From Ypsolopha sequella (Eukaryota > Arthropoda > Insecta > Lepidoptera > Ypsolophidae), in NCBI GenBank assembly GCA_934047225.1, contig OW204005.1:18918396-18982395 (forward strand): a DNA stretch of 64,000 bases. The letters are read 5' to 3'. Below the pieces are notes generated by a model, which ran no database searches, was not told the origin of the DNA, and saw only the letters and a program-made list of their open reading frames with translations. Positions 19,601 to 29,185 of the stretch are shown in pieces; position 1 is the stretch's first letter, and every line of letters starts with the position of its first letter. Position numbers and translations under genes: made by a program.

Positions 19601-22423
19601 ATGAAAAATAAAGTAAGCGAAGCGGAACTTGGTATAAGATCGAGTGGGGCTGATCTAATCGCAATAACGGAGACTTGGCTAGTAGAATCAGTGTTCGACG
19701 CGGAGCTGTGCCCGCCTGACTACTGCGTGCTGCGGCGCGACCGCGCCGACGGCCGTAACGGAGGCGGCGTGTTGCTGGCCGCGCGACGACCGCTTACACT
19801 GCGTGCATGCCCGGCCACCGATTTGCCAATCAAGGACGTAAAGGATGAATTTATTTGTGCAATTGTTTCGTACCGTGACATTAGGTTTCTATGCTGTGTC
19901 GTTTATTTACCTCCACATTGCAAGGACTCTCTATATCTAAGTTTTTTTAATTATACAGAAATATTATGTGATACTTTTAAATTGAAAATACTTATTTTAG
20001 GCGATTTTAATTTGTATTCTGCAAGTAAGACTGTGCGCGATCACTACGAGTATTTCACCGCACGTGTTGGATTGCACCAACATAATACAGTAGAGAACGG
20101 GTTAGGGCGGTACTTGGATCTCGTGCTCAGCGACATGGACGTGGGTCGTGTAAGCGTGTGCGCGGCTGTGGCGGGCGTTGTGCCCCCCACCCCGCGCGGT
20201 GAGCGCGAGCACCCGCCGCTTTGGATTGACGTGACGTTGGCGCGCGCGCGTCGTCCGGTTCCGGTCGCCTGTGGGGATGCTAGTGACGGCAACGACTGGA
20301 ACTTTAGGAAGGCTGACTTCCATCAACTGTACTCTAGATTGCAGTCTATTGACTGGTCACCAATTTACGAACTTAGTGACGTTGATAGTGCAGTTGAGTT
20401 TTTTTACGAGAGAATGGAACAATCCATGCATGGCTGTGTTCCTAGGAAAAAGCACATTACTGCCGATGAACAGTATTCGTATCCCGTTTGGTACACTGCT
20501 GAGATTATACGTGATATAAAGTCTAAATTTTATTACCTAAAACTTTATACAACTCACAAGACTACAGGTTTTTTTAGGATTTTTTGTCATTATAGAAAAT
20601 TAATCAAGTCAAAAATTAAGGTAGCTTTTCAGCGGTACATAAATAAAATGGAGACAAATATAAATAATAATCCTAATGAGTTTTGGACCTACATAAAAAA
20701 CAAACGTGCTGGCAATGGAGAAAGTGATTTTGACGACCCCCCTGCCGTAGTTACAGAAGCTTTCGCTAATAATTTCAAAGGTGTGTTTTTGAATAATGTC
20801 CCTAAGCTTTCGGTCCAGGAGACCCTTTCGTCTGAGTCAGGAAGGAACCCGGCGGCTCGGATGCACGTCGGCGTAATAAGTCAGACGGAGCTACTGATGG
20901 CGTTAAAGCGGTTGAAGCCCAAATTCTCATGCGGTCCAGATGGCTGCCCGCCTTATGTTCTGAGGGATTGTCGCGAGGTGCTCTATGCCCCGTTACTATT
21001 TATATATAATTCGATCTTAGCGCAATCAACTTATCCTGCCTCCTGGAAGTTATCAAAGGTCATTCCGGTATTTAAATCGGGATCGAAGTCCAATGTTTGC
21101 GACTACAGAGCAATCGCTATACTATCGCCATACGCAAAGGTATTTGAATCCATTCTGTACCGTCGTATATTAAACCAGGTATCACCCTGGTTATGTGACG
21201 CTCAGCATGGATTTTTGCCAGGTCGGTCTACAGCAACTAATTTATTGTCCTTCGTCCAGCATGCTTCTACAGAAGTTGATAATAAAAAGCAAGTTGATGT
21301 AGCCTACTTCGACTTTCGCAAGGCCTTCGACCGTGTCGACAACGATGTGTTGCTCCGCAAAATGGCTGCTATTGGCTTTACACCACAACTGCTGCATCTT
21401 TTTGCCAGCTATCTGTCGGACAGGATGCAGTATGTTCAATATGGCGGCTGTATCTCGAAGCGTTATTACACTAGGTCAGGAATAAGTCAGGGCAGTAATT
21501 TGGGTCCGTTGGAATTTTTAATATTTATTAATGATCTCCCCAAATTAATATCTGATGACTTCATGATATTAATTTTTGCGGACGATGTTAAATTGGTTGC
21601 GTCACTAAATACCATCGATGAATGTCGACGTTTTCAGCGTGAAATTGATGCAGTGCACTCGTGGAGTGTCAAAAACTGCTTAGAGCTGAACGTCGATAAG
21701 TCGTTTGTATTTACTTTTCACCGAAAGCGTGATCCTCTCCATTTTCCTTACAAGCTCGCTGGTTCACCGCTACCGCGTGCGCTGGATTTTGTTAAGGATC
21801 TTGGTGTACTATTTACTGCTGACTTGAAGTACAGCTACTATATTGAAGAGTTGAGTAAGAAAGCGAGGAAGGCTCTTGGATGGGTATTGAGGTTATCAAT
21901 GGATTTTAAAGACCCTCGCACGTTTCGTACTTTGTTTAACTCTTACGTTAGGAGTAGGCTGGAATTTAATTCGACGATCTGGACTCCATACGAGGCTAAA
22001 CATGTACTTACGATCGAAAAAGTCCAAAAACTCTTCCTTCGTAATTTATACAAACGTACCTTTAAGTATTATCCCTTTTTATACCCAACGATGTTCCTAT
22101 TGGGCACGTTAGGGTATAACAGCTTAGAGCTAAGAAGGGATTCCACAATGGCTATGTTTATGGTAAAAATTCTAAGAGGTTTGACTCATGTCCCATCGTT
22201 GCTGGCACTGATATATCTATGGGTGCCGGATCAGTACACGCGCGCGCGCAGTCATAGACTGTTCCAGTGTCCGGGGGCTCGCACTAACCTCGTGAACAAG
22301 GCCCCTCTCAGCCGCGTGCTTCGTTTACTCAACGGTATGGCTAGAAATCAACCAGAGATGGATATTTTCTCTGCATCACTGACCCAAATCCACACATGTG
22401 TGGTGAAATACTTGGAGCAGTAA
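19601..22423 (+). CDS. LINE ORF2: endonuclease and reverse transcriptase
   Basis: A 940-codon frame with no stops. Endonuclease domain at the N-terminus: LIAITETWL at about residue 19 and LILGDFNLY near 135. Reverse transcriptase: KVIPVFKSG, then QHGFLPGRST, YFDFRKAFDRVD, SGISQGSNLGPL and the catalytic FADDVKL at about residue 659. The frame stays open upstream of this ATG through FLYQNVGG, which belongs to the endonuclease fold. True initiation may therefore be upstream, by reinitiation after ORF1. Intactness suggests a young copy. Confidence 0.85.
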   Translation: MKNKVSEAELGIRSSGADLIAITETWLVESVFDAELCPPDYCVLRRDRADGRNGGGVLLAARRPLTLRACPATDLPIKDVKDEFICAIVSYRDIRFLCCVVYLPPHCKDSLYLSFFNYTEILCDTFKLKILILGDFNLYSASKTVRDHYEYFTARVGLHQHNTVENGLGRYLDLVLSDMDVGRVSVCAAVAGVVPPTPRGEREHPPLWIDVTLARARRPVPVACGDASDGNDWNFRKADFHQLYSRLQSIDWSPIYELSDVDSAVEFFYERMEQSMHGCVPRKKHITADEQYSYPVWYTAEIIRDIKSKFYYLKLYTTHKTTGFFRIFCHYRKLIKSKIKVAFQRYINKMETNINNNPNEFWTYIKNKRAGNGESDFDDPPAVVTEAFANNFKGVFLNNVPKLSVQETLSSESGRNPAARMHVGVISQTELLMALKRLKPKFSCGPDGCPPYVLRDCREVLYAPLLFIYNSILAQSTYPASWKLSKVIPVFKSGSKSNVCDYRAIAILSPYAKVFESILYRRILNQVSPWLCDAQHGFLPGRSTATNLLSFVQHASTEVDNKKQVDVAYFDFRKAFDRVDNDVLLRKMAAIGFTPQLLHLFASYLSDRMQYVQYGGCISKRYYTRSGISQGSNLGPLEFLIFINDLPKLISDDFMILIFADDVKLVASLNTIDECRRFQREIDAVHSWSVKNCLELNVDKSFVFTFHRKRDPLHFPYKLAGSPLPRALDFVKDLGVLFTADLKYSYYIEELSKKARKALGWVLRLSMDFKDPRTFRTLFNSYVRSRLEFNSTIWTPYEAKHVLTIEKVQKLFLRNLYKRTFKYYPFLYPTMFLLGTLGYNSLELRRDSTMAMFMVKILRGLTHVPSLLALIYLWVPDQYTRARSHRLFQCPGARTNLVNKAPLSRVLRLLNGMARNQPEMDIFSASLTQIHTCVVKYLEQ

Positions 22424-22826
22424 CCATATTTTTATTCTAAGTGTATGTATATTTTGATTTTTAGTGTATTAAAATTTGTTTCTGTTTTCCATGTATACGC
22501 ATTGGACTTGTGTCTGTAATGTATTCATGTGTATTAATAAATAAATAAATAAATTATGACTACAGTTTTCTGTGATCAAACTGCTTCCTTTTTTCTTAGT
22601 TTTTAGCAATTATAAAAATTGTCAAACCCTCGAATAAATCCGTAAAAATATTTTAAAGATTATTTTAGAAGATCACATTGGATTGTGTCAGTTATTTTAC
22701 TTTAACAGCAGTCAAGTATCAAAATGAACGGAATTGCATTCAATTTATCTATTACCCGCACACATTATGTTTTTAACACCTGAAAAAAGATTCAAAACTT
22801 GATTTATCATTCTGATACTGCTCACA

Positions 22827-23567
22827 ATGCCGAGGAGAAAACGACCTAACATAGGTCGTCGAAGTCGATCAAATGTGCGACGAGCTACCTCACGCGCTAA
22901 TCGCACTGATGACCAGCGAGAGACTGATAATGATAACAGTCGTATTGGTATGACAGATTTGCATTCTAGAGTGAATTACAATGAAGTGGAAAATAGGCAT
23001 AGAATGGAACGAGTTCGGGCACATCGATCACAACAGCAGCGAGCACGGGAAAATGAAATTGATCGATTCCGCAGACGCAATGTTCCTGTGAACCTGGCAC
23101 GAGGAGCATTCTCCTACGATCAAGAAATAGATTATAGTGCCGACAAATCTGTAACAATTGGGGAAATGTCAATCATTTGTCAACATTGTAAAGCTTTAAA
23201 ATACAGCGGTGAATTTGCAGGATTATGTTGTGCTGGTGGTAAAGTAAAATTGCCACAGTTAGTCCCACCACCTGATCCATTAGACTCATTATTTTTTGGG
23301 ATGACTGATTAATTGATTACAGGTGCTGAAACCAACAAAAAAGTCAGTGCTATGAATTTTTATTCAAACAGAATCCGTGAACGATTGACGTACATCCGTC
23401 TAAACCAACAGCAGCTTCGATCTGAAGAGTACACTCATCTTCGCGATGCTATTAATGCCGATGGCAATGCAAACAATGTGAGAAAAATGACAATTTTGCC
23501 GGCCACTTACATTGGAAGGCCACGCCACCACGGTGTCGTGCATTTGGGTATATTTGTTGACTAACAC
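22827..23567 (+). pseudogene. Helitron replicase (Rep-helicase) N-terminal remnant
   Basis: Opens MPRRKRPNIGRRSRSN and runs to the Helitron zinc-binding block CQHCKALKYSGEFAGLCCAG then GKVKLP. An in-frame stop at about 23310 follows. The same frame then resumes with IRLNQQQLRSEEYTHLRDAI and ILPATYIGRPRHH from the Helitron-like helicase/Rep region. The middle of that region, the Rep catalytic motifs and the helicase are absent. Confidence 0.75.
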
Positions 23568-23806
23568 ATATATGTCTGAACTAATATTCAATTTGATATA
23601 ATTCAAATATTTTTTATTAAAGACTATAAATCAACCTTTACGGTATGAATCATATTTTCTTAAATTTCCGCGATTGACACCTGAATCGGCAACATATCAA
23701 TTAATCTAACAGCAAATGCGAACCAGACTTGCTAAAGATGTCTTGACTTGCCTCGCCAGGACTTGACGGCGTGGCGAATATTGCCGATGTTGTGTTCATG
23801 ACTTTC

Positions 23807-24136
23807 TTAAATCTCATCCAAATCCTTTAGTTCATCGGCAGTTAAATTAAGTTCTGAAAATGTTATTCCTTCAGATGATGACACAGATGATGATGATGGC
23901 ATGGTTGAGACGAACTTCGGTTTTAATAACAGTTGTTGTTTCACTCGATTTTTTTGTTCCTTAGCCCTATTAATTTGTGAATAATACAAATTGTGATCGC
24001 ACTTTATACAAAACTTGAAGGTATCAGCGGTTATTGTGAAACATTCGTCGCATCTTTACAATTGTTTTGTGCAAATAGGACAGGTACTTCTGTTGTTCTG
24101 CCGTTCAATCCACTTTTTACAAAAGGGACAATGCAT
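23807..24136 (-). pseudogene. small zinc-ribbon ORF inside the Helitron, one internal stop
   Basis: From the ATG at 24136 the frame reads MHCPFCKKWIE, then CPICTKQL, a stop, and in the same frame RCDECFTITADTFKFCIKCD and an acidic tail. Four C-x2-C pairs suggest one or two zinc ribbons. Family not recognised. It runs opposite to the Helitron Rep remnant; it could be captured host sequence or an accessory Helitron gene. Confidence 0.35.
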
Positions 24137-24521
24137 TGTTAAAAGTTAACTATAACTTCTGAAAAATAGTTTTGAAATATCAATTATATTTTCTTGGAAA
24201 GTTAGGTGACAGTGACGCTGACAGTCAGTGTTGGCAGGTTACTATTACGTTTAGTAATGTGGCGTAATCGATACAGATAAAAAAAATAGGCTGGTACCTT
24301 ATTTGTTAATGTAAGTGTCTATAATCTAATATAATGTCTCATGCAAAATAATTATGAACATTAAGCTGGACATGTGTGCGTGGTTTGCCCACTCTTTCCG
24401 CCCACTATGGAGCCGATACTTAGACTATCTGATGATGCCTTTATAAAGCTGCCGGCTCTGAAATACATACATATGGTTTATATTAAGAGGTAAGTGATAC
24501 GAAGTTCACCGGGTCAGCTAG

Positions 24522-26156
24522 TCATAGATAATAATACACGCGTGCCATTGCGTCCACTAAATTTGTAGGAGTGAGATAGACAAACGCGTTTATCATAGAG
24601 AAAACAATCCTTCTAACTCGTTTTAACTCGCTGATCTTTTTAAGTTTGCTTCACAGTTATAATTGAAAATAAAAACTTGCAATTTTATAATAATCGATAA
24701 CGAATCTTTTAAAACAGTAATGAAATCTCAGTCAACATAAAATACTGGTTTTGTCAGATTTGTTAAAAAATATATTAATATATAAGTATTAATTAAATAT
24801 TTATATATTTATTTATTAAAAAATATATGGGTATTTTATTTTGATCCATACTTTTCATGATACGAATATTCAGAGAACTAAACAAAACAGAAGGTGCTAC
24901 AAGCGATGGTTACAGCCAATTTGATGACTTTAGCCCAGCAAATAAATGGTTTATCGTTGTTATTTTGGTCAGCTCCCTCGATTTAAATCGATTACCATTT
25001 ACATATCGTGCATTGCATTGTAAATGAAATGAAAAACTCGTGTCGTGTAGGTATTTACTATACAACTAGAGTGCGGTTCAGAAAATAGGTAACACGTCGT
25101 TATATTGGTTGCATTTATATCATCCAATCTAAAGATATGAAATTATATTTTATCCAATCATGTCGTAAAGACGTCGTTAATGCCAATATAACGGCGTATT
25201 ACCTATTTTCTGAACCGCACTCTAGAATAGTCATTCTCGGTGGCTTATAATTTGAATCGATTATAATAAAAACCCACTATTCAAAATGTATTATTCGTAA
25301 AGTCATTACGAATAAAACTGCATACTTATATAACTAAATTACTAACGGAGCATATCTCGTATCTTGGAACAATCGAAAAATGTCTCGATCATTCAACCGA
25401 TCAACAAGATAGACGTTTATCTCGATTGTAAATTTGATTGATTATGATTATCTCGATTGTTGAAATATCTCGTAAACGCGCATTACTACCATACGTCATG
25501 CTGCGGTATATATCGATATCGACATATCGACGTATATCTTTCCCTATTTTTATTTTTCGAATAATGGCAACACTCACTCTATCTGTCAATGGAGTTCCTC
25601 GAATTAAAAACTTTACTTTAAGTACTTACCTAAATTCTCGCAATATTATTATATTTTTTCCTGTTTTTAGATTAATCGTATTATACGAGTATTGTATAGC
25701 ATAAACATGCAAACATGAATCAGTCATTTAGATACCTAAAATTTTAGTTTACCGCAATCTTTTTGAAATGAAATTCAAACATAATGATAACTTTGAATAT
25801 ATGCTTATTTTTTTTTCTTTATGTTGTCTTTCTTTAACATTTCTTCTTTATTTAGGCAAATTTAGACGAATTAAGCTACTTGACAAAAATAAATAATTAG
25901 GCGATTTAGGCTACTCGGTAGTTAAAATTGGCGAATTGAGTTAGCTTGATATCTGGCAACCCTCGGTAAATCAGTTGTTACGCCATTTTGAAAAGTGACA
26001 TTGCGCAGCCCTTTAAATTTGTGTTTTTAATTGGTTTTTCGTGAAAGTTTAAGTAAAAATAGTAATTAACGTTGCAGAACGATGGATCCGCGACAATTCC
26101 ACGGCAAAACACTTAAGTGACAACCATAATATCATATTAATATTATCAATCCAAGT
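24522..26156. other. anonymous AT-rich sequence
   Basis: Mostly interior and right end of the outer hAT-like element, plus 190 bp beyond it. An inverted pair around AATACGCCGTTATATTGG lies near 25.08 and 25.19 kb (CTAGAGTGCGGTTCAGAAAA and its inverse), a probable 150-bp MITE. No gene was found. Confidence 0.35.
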
Positions 26157-26822
26157 TTGTTCCGAATTCGGAACAACATGCAGTAAATGGCAAAATCTAT
26201 TGTGACAAATATGGAACTGCATGCACTCCAGCTAACAGCGTTCAAATTCCAAATTTGGAACATTACGCAGTCTGGTACACAAATGGGAATTAATATAAAT
26301 TATTTATTTTATTTTATTTTTAATAATAAAAAGCTACAAATGTCATTCTGACCAGGAAAAATCTGACATTTGATATTTCTTGACTTGGCAGGTTTTTTTA
26401 TATTTTTCGCCTAGTTTTAATTAGCCATAGGTATCTTTTGAACGGCTGAAGCCGTTTTTTTGCCTACATGTTTTGACTCTATTAATTGGTATTATGGGTA
26501 CATTCAGACAGATTGATTGAACAGCTGTCAAAGTTTGACATTAGTAAAAAATGGTCAGAGTTGCTTATATGTTTAGTTTTATCTATTTCTATAAACAAAT
26601 CCAGTGCATTTCTAGTATAACTAAGAAATTGGAATAATATCAACTTTCAATTTTTTGTTCATGTAAATTGATAATTTGTAAGTTACACGTTTCTACTCTT
26701 GACTCTTATCTGGGGTCAATGTCCTCATATCCGGCCCAGACTAATAGACTGCATAGTGTTCCAAATATGTAACTTTAAAATTTGAGAACTGGAGTGCATG
26801 GCGTTCCATATCTGGAACAATT
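26157..26822. repeat. foldback region with repeated TTCCnnATnnGGAA palindromes
   Basis: GTTCCGAATTCGGAAC, ATTCCAAATTTGGAA and GTTCCATATCTGGAAC occur in one element, and CTGGAGTGCATG recurs inverted as CATGCACTCCAG. Ends near 26157 and 26822. Probably a DNA transposon remnant with an unusual short-palindrome motif. Confidence 0.4.
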
Positions 26823-26942
26823 AATTTTTTGTTAATAACTTTTAAACGAAGAATTTTTTTTTTCAATATTTTTTTTCGGTCCTATATAGGCTGTGTAATA
26901 ACATAAGTATATATTTTTTTCACGATTTAAGAAATCCATGCG

Positions 26943-27035
26943 GTAAAAGGTTAAAGCATTTAAGGGTGAGGTACACAAAATAGGTTCAGCACAATTTAAG
27001 GGTGAGGTACACAAAATAGGTTCAGCACAATTTAC
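26943..27035 (+). repeat. two tandem copies of a 41-bp unit
   Basis: TTTAAGGGTGAGGTACACAA followed by AATAGGTTCAGCACAA occurs twice back to back without change, so the duplication is recent. Confidence 0.75.
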
Positions 27036-27160
27036 CTTATCCAGGAATGCAAATTCTTAGACCATACAGCTTGTATTATGTAGATATATAGGTATTCATA
27101 GAAGTACTCAACTAAAACATTATAGAAGTTTATCAGGAACTATAACATTAACACTAAGTA

Positions 27161-27271
27161 CAGTGGAGACCACATCAAGCTATACACTTGCAGTACGACA
27201 TTAGCCCCTTAAGAGAAGAATATAAGATAGGTACAAAGTCCGATGTGTCTTACTTGATGCGGTCTTCACTG
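27161..27271. mobile_element. 111-bp TA-flanked MITE, CAGTGGAGACC ends
   Basis: CAGTGGAGACCACATCAAG at one end, the inverse CTTGATGCGGTCTTCACTG at the other, TA on both sides. A nearly identical 111-bp copy is at 32451-32561. Confidence 0.8.
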
Positions 27272-27689
27272 TACATAGCTAAATATTGCTATATTTTAAT
27301 ATTTCTTATATGTAAAAATTCTTTAACTTCATAAAAACAGTGCTTTGTTAGCCAATTAATTGGTTACAATTTCTTAAATAAATTATACTTACTTACTTAC
27401 CTACTTAGGGCTTTTCTTTGAGTTTGTCTAATAATTTATAAAAAAAAAATGCGAAAAATTGGTACCTATTTCTTTGGCAAAATTCAGTTCTATATTGTGG
27501 AGTTCTTGCTTAGTTGAATGATGATAAAAGTAAATTTTATTCATTGCGAAATAGTTTATAAGTTTTAGGAACAGAAGCTAAATTACTTTGGAAAATTTCA
27601 AGTTTTAACAGCACTAAAATTAAATCCTTCAGAATCGGCATTATTGAGTCACAGATTTAGGTGAGATTTTTCACAGTAAGTAAATAAGA

Positions 27690-27860
27690 AATGTGAAACC
27701 CAAGGGGTGTCCCCATACAAAAAGACTTGGCATTTCTTAACCCCTCCCCCGCCCCCCCTTATCTCCGAAACGAGAGGACCGAAAAATATGAAAATAATCA
27801 TGGTAATAGTGATTAAGTAAATACCTATTACAGGAAAAATATTTTAAGTAATAGCATAGA
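27690..27860 (+). repeat. dispersed repeat with CTTATCTCCRAAAC ... GACCGAAAAATATGAAAA
   Basis: This block also occurs at about 32670-32950, 41130-41420 and 41440-41760. AT-rich, no ORF of note. All four copies share the order of CCCCTTATCTCC, ATATGAAAAtaATCATGGTAATA and ACAGGAAAAATA. Confidence 0.45.
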
Positions 27861-27985
27861 CGAACATGGTATTATTTATTTTATTTAATATTTTTATTTA
27901 ATAATTTATTCAATTTTTATTTAATAATTTATTTAATTTATTTATTATATATATTTCGTCCATGGTAATAGCTAGATAAGATATA

Positions 27986-28258
27986 CAAGATGAATTAGTC
28001 AACGTGTAGTCAACATCGTCCAAATTCATACTTGAGCCTTGGTAAGTGATCAGCATCATGAACCAATATCGATTTTTGTAAAATTCATAAAATGAAATTT
28101 CGACTCCCCATAGTGATTCACTCAGGACTGGGAGTAAATTACTATGGGAAGTCGAAATGTCATTGTACGAATTTCACAAAAAATGTTAACGATTCATGAT
28201 GCTGATCACTTACCAAGTCTCCAGTATGAATTTGGACGATGATCAAAAAGTCACTTTG
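27986..28258. mobile_element. TA-flanked foldback MITE (CAAGGTG family)
   Basis: CAAGATG at the left, CACTTTG at the right, with GTCCAAATTCATACT and its inverse AGTATGAATTTGGAC internally, and a second inner pair around GACTCCCCATAGTGATTCAC. Same family as 47999-48241 and 57590-57851. Confidence 0.7.
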
Positions 28259-28434
28259 TATAAAATGTAAGGTATTGTGGTAGGTTTTAGAGAAAAATAT
28301 GTAGAATAATAAGATAGAATAGTAAAAGTGGAAGAGCTTACTCAGTAGTTTGGCGAAGATTCTTATTTGCCAAACAACTATGATGTTTTGAAAAAAAAAA
28401 GGTTAAGATTCCGTACGAATTGTAAGCCTATAGG

Positions 28435-29077
28435 CATTGGCGTATTTTAAGATTTGGCGCCCTGGACCCAAAGATTTCAAAAGTTTAGATGAGCCCTGGC
28501 ATCTAAAATCTATTGCATTGTTTTTGATTATGTTTTGAATGTGAAACATCACACTTTTGGCTTTATTCATATTTTTTGAAATGTTAGTGCACTTTAAACA
28601 TGCACACGACGGCATATTGAGACCCTTTTCTCGTAAAAATTCATTAACGCGTCCAACTATCACTGTGTTCAGATGAGCACTGATTCCAAACGTGTTCAGC
28701 GTCACCCATTTAAAGGTGAAAACATTTGATGGTGTCATACTACGGTAAGGGCTTATCTTTACTTTTGAAATCTGCCTGGACCTGTAAGATTTGCCGCCCC
28801 ATAAATGAATGAAAAAAAACAAAAATATTTCAATAATTAAATTAAATGAAACCCAGCAGTGTGTTGATTTGGGCTGAGAATGACGATATGAAAAATTTAA
28901 AAGACCATACAAAGATATATAAACGCCATTTATACAATAATTATTTTTTCTCTCAATAATTAATTGAACAATTTTTAAAAAATAATAGTACAAAGTAATA
29001 TAAATTAAAAGATAGGTAATTATTGATTATGAAAGGCGCCCAAAGCTGAGCGCGGCCCTAGGGTAAATATGCCACTG
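28435..29077. mobile_element. CAGTGGCG-type THAP element, copy 1
   Basis: Ends CATTGGCGTATTTTAAG and the inverse AATATGCCACTG, flanked by identical 8-bp CCTATAGG. Carries a THAP start on the minus strand (28615 to about 28535). The second copy at 62066-63051 shares the ends and a long internal block around CAGCAGTGTGTTG. Confidence 0.65.
28535..28615 (-). pseudogene. THAP-domain first exon, degenerate
   Basis: Reads MPSCACLKCTNISKNMNKAK then SVMFH, the first half of a THAP zinc finger (C-x4-C). The splice donor expected after FH is lost: TCAAAA stands where copy 2 has GTAAGT. Confidence 0.5.
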
Positions 29078-29185
29078 CCTATAGGGGAAATCCGGGGCTC
29101 GTTTTTGGGTTATCATTATCAACGATTACTTCAAATCCAGCCAGCCTACTTTGTGTACTCGGAAACAAGTTTAAAAATTATAGCC

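Larger units (their letters stand above)
18607..22556 (+). mobile_element. full-length-looking non-LTR retrotransposon (Jockey/CR1 group)
   Basis: Contains a short 5' UTR, two intact ORFs and a 3' UTR ending in TAATAAATAAATAAATAAAT. The ORF1 RNA-binding segment, the apurinic-type endonuclease at the start of ORF2 and the (AAAT)n tail fit the Jockey/CR1 lineages; a finer call would need a tree. The 5' boundary is approximate. It sits just right of the P-like element within the Helitron. Confidence 0.7.
14923..24521 (+). mobile_element. Helitron with nested insertions
   Basis: The 5' end TCTTCTATATAAATAAAAAT, followed by GAACGGCTGAACCGATTTGG, matches the 5' end common to lepidopteran Helitrons from memory. 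The 3' end reads TTCACCGGGTCAGCTAG followed by T, which fits the Helitron rule of insertion between A and T with a CTRR end. A Rep-type coding remnant lies at 22827-23567 in the same orientation. A P-like element and a LINE are inserted inside; without them the element is about 2.5 kb. Confidence 0.65.
14699..25962. mobile_element. outer hAT-like element enclosing a nest of insertions
   Basis: The left end CAGAGTGGTGCCAGAT and the inverse of the right end, GGGTTGCCAGAT, are flanked by identical 8-bp copies of TCGGTAAA (14691-14698 and 25963-25970). Both subterminal regions carry TTAGGCGA and TTAGGCTAC motifs. The right terminus lacks the expected CTG, so it may have lost three bases. Nearly all of the interior is later insertions, described separately. 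Confidence 0.45.

Noticed and set aside
20044..20326. Open frames antisense to LINE ORF2
   Set aside because: They are shadows of the GC-rich coding strand in the endonuclease region, with no recognisable motif.
26082..26120. First coding exon starting MDPRQFHGKTLK near 26.08 kb
   Set aside because: The frame stops at once and no good GT donor precedes the stop, so a gene start cannot be supported.
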